Assembly: GCA_037577475.1 (NCBI GenBank)
Contig: CM075184.1
Span: forward strand, 6,473,594 to 6,537,593
Direction: 5' to 3'
Length of the DNA: 64,000 bases
Source: Chaunax sp. Z400
Lineage: Eukaryota > Chordata > Actinopteri > Lophiiformes > Chaunacidae
Position 1 is the first letter of the stretch. Each line of letters opens with the position of its first letter. Shown piece by piece: positions 62,308 through 64,000 of this stretch. Made by a program: the position numbers and the translations under genes. Under the pieces are notes generated by a model, which searched no databases, had not been told where the DNA came from, and saw nothing but the letters and a program-made list of their open reading frames with translations.

Positions 62308-63388
62308 CAGTGTCAGATGTTTGCCCACCAGTGTCAGATGTTTGTCTACCAGTGTCAGATGTTTGCCACCAGTGTCAGATGTTTGCCAACCAGTGTCAGA
62401 TGTTTGCCTACCAGTGTCAGATGTTTGTCCACCAGTGTCACATCTTTGCCTACCAGTGTCAGAGATGTTTGTCCACCAGTGTCAGATGTTTGTCCACCAG
62501 TGTCAGATGTCTGTCCACCAGTGTCAGATGTTTGCCTACCAGTGTCAGAGATGTTTGTCCACCAGTGTCAGATGTTTGTCCACCAGTGTCAGAGATGTTT
62601 GTCCACCAGTGTCAGAGATGTTTGTCTACCAGTGTCAGAGATGTTTGCCTACCAGTGTCAGATGTTTGCCCACCAGTGTCAGAGATGTTTGTCCACCAGT
62701 GTCAGATGTTTGTCCACCAGTGTCAGAGATGTTTGTCTACCAGTGTCAGAGATGTTTGCCTACCAGTGTCAGAGATGTTTGTCCACCAGTGTCAGATGTT
62801 TGTCTACCAGTGTCAGAGATGTTTGCCTACCAGTGTCAGATGTTTGCCTACCGGTGTCAGATGTTTGCCAACCAGTGTCAGATGTTTGCCAACCAGTGTC
62901 AGATGTTTGTCCACCAATGTCAGATGTTTGTCCACCAGTGTCAGATGTTTGTCCACCAGTGTCAGATGTTTGCCAACCAGTGTCAGATGTTTGTCTACCA
63001 GTGTCAGATGTTTTCCCACCAGTGTCAGATGTTTGCCTACCAGTGTCACATCTTTGCCCACCAGTGTCAGATGTTTGTCTACCAGTGTCAGATGTTTGCC
63101 AACCAGTGTCAGATGTTTGCCTACCAGTGTCAGATGTTTGCCCACCAGTGTCAGATGTTTGTCTACCAGTGTCAGATGTTTGTCTACCAGTGTCAGATGT
63201 TTGTCTACCAGTGTCAGATGTTTGTCTACCAGTGTAAGATGTTTGTCTACCAGTGTCAGATGTTTGCCTACCAGTGTCAGATGTTTGCCTACCAGTGTCA
63301 GATGTTTGTCTACCAGTGTCAGATGTTTGTCTACCAGTGTCACATGTTTGTCTACCAGTGTCACATGTTTGCCTACTCGTGTCACATG
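62308..63388. repeat. Minisatellite, 21-bp unit with 23-bp variants, about 50 copies
   Basis: Unit accagtgtcagatgtttgcc plus one base (21 bp), with t/c/a variants before the 'accagt'. Units of 23 bp (cagagatg instead of cagatg) occur between about 62,460 and 62,825 only. Since 21 is a multiple of three and the unit lacks stops in several frames, frames of 329, 372 and 360 codons (plus strand) and 218 and 194 codons (minus strand) run through it. Nothing suggests translation. Confidence 0.98.
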
Positions 63389-63641
63389 ACACTTCAACAG
63401 TAACTTTTTGACGTATCTTTCTCATTGACCAATACTCCGGTGGTTGGAAAAGTTTTACCTCAGGCAGCTGTCGTGGTAATTTATGCTGCTCTGAGCAGGT
63501 TATCTACTATATGTGGTTTACTCACCCTATCTACATCTACAGTATATTTATACAGGTAGACCTACACGCTAGCTGTCTCAGGGAGGAGATCTTTACTAAA
63601 GGCTCAATTTCTGAGATGCAGCCCATGTGTATAATTGAATT
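63389..63641. other. Non-coding; segment resembling the 40-bp minisatellite unit
   Basis: Bases 63,556-63,583 (tagacctacacgctagctgt, then 'ctca') resemble the 'agacctacactacctgtctca' part of the minisatellite at 32.7 kb. Otherwise unremarkable. Confidence 0.4.
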
Positions 63642-64000
63642 ATCCAACAAACCCGTTTCCAAAAAAGTTGGGACGCTGTGTAAAATGTAAATGGACACAG
63701 AATCTGATGATTTGCAAAACATTGAAACCCCATATTTAATTGAAAATAGCACAAAGACAACATTTCAAATGTTGAAAATGAGATATTTCATTGTTTTTTT
63801 TTAAAACTATGTTCCCATTTTGAATTTGATGCAGCAACACATTTCAAAAAAGTTGAGACAGTGGCAACAAAAGACTGTAAAAGTTGTGAGATGCTAAAAG
63901 AAAACACCTGGTGGAGAGGAGAGAGATCATCCAGCTTGTTATCAGCACACAGTTCAAAGGTCAGCATCCGTGATGGTATGGGGGGGCATTAGTGCACATG
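63642..64000 (+). mobile_element. Tc1/mariner transposon relic, copy 3, internally deleted (runs off window)
   Basis: Starts aacccgtttccaaaaaagtt, the terminus seen at 55.18 kb in the same orientation, and follows it through the untranslated end. After 'ttgtgagatgctaaaagaaa' it jumps to transposase sequence that normally lies several hundred bases further in: 'ttatcagcacacagttcaaa' and 'ggtatgggggggcattagtg' encode the VMVWG-type motif region on the plus strand. The N-terminal DNA-binding part of transposase is deleted. The element continues past the window end. Confidence 0.7.

Noticed and set aside
62248..63403. Long overlapping open frames (329, 372 and 360 codons plus strand; 218 and 194 minus)
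   Set aside because: All are produced by the 21-bp tandem repeat, whose unit has no stop in several frames. There is no domain, and the same repeat is open on both strands.

Overview
This window looks like non-coding DNA from a ray-finned (teleost) fish. The support is its repeat content: Tc1/mariner transposon relics, a Nimb/I-type LINE with an RNase H domain, a fish-type L1 relic, tRNA-headed SINEs, a Gypsy-type LTR element, several MITE families, and very long (TG)n and (TATC)n microsatellites. I found no host protein-coding gene, rRNA or tRNA gene that I can support. It could be intergenic DNA or a large intron. Family names come from recognising sequence by eye, without a database search.

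Layout. 0-7.5 kb: dispersed repeat pieces, a MITE, a CT/CA microsatellite and two 560-bp copies of one element 2.5 kb apart, the first preceded by an ACATGT-rich stretch. 7.7-9.5 kb: broken gag and protease of a Gypsy-type element whose reverse transcriptase and integrase are missing. 11-20 kb: copies of four MITE families, one carrying a nested SINE, plus a second SINE type. 23-28 kb: a LINE 3' end, a Tc1 relic fused to a truncated MITE, and a Nimb/I-type LINE with a nearly open RNase H domain. 29-34 kb: TG microsatellites followed by a 1.5-kb, 40-bp-unit minisatellite. 34-36 kb: a Tc1/mariner element with a SINE inserted cleanly in it. 38-45 kb: further DNA-transposon pieces and two TATC arrays separated by a SINE. 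45.5-46.6 kb: an L1 relic containing a near-perfect palindrome. 47-60 kb: MITEs, a second Tc1/mariner copy, and another Tc1-like copy interrupted by a 398-bp insertion. 62.3-63.4 kb: a 21/23-bp minisatellite open in several frames. 63.6-64 kb: a third, internally deleted Tc1/mariner copy running off the window.

The parts do not form a pathway. The window is a layered record of insertions, and nesting gives relative ages in several places. I did not find a new biological system. The most useful observations are the palindrome inside the L1 relic, the higher-order duplication in the 40-bp minisatellite, a SINE whose tail matches a LINE 3' end in the same window, the ACATGT cluster, and the insertion defined by comparing two Tc1-like copies.
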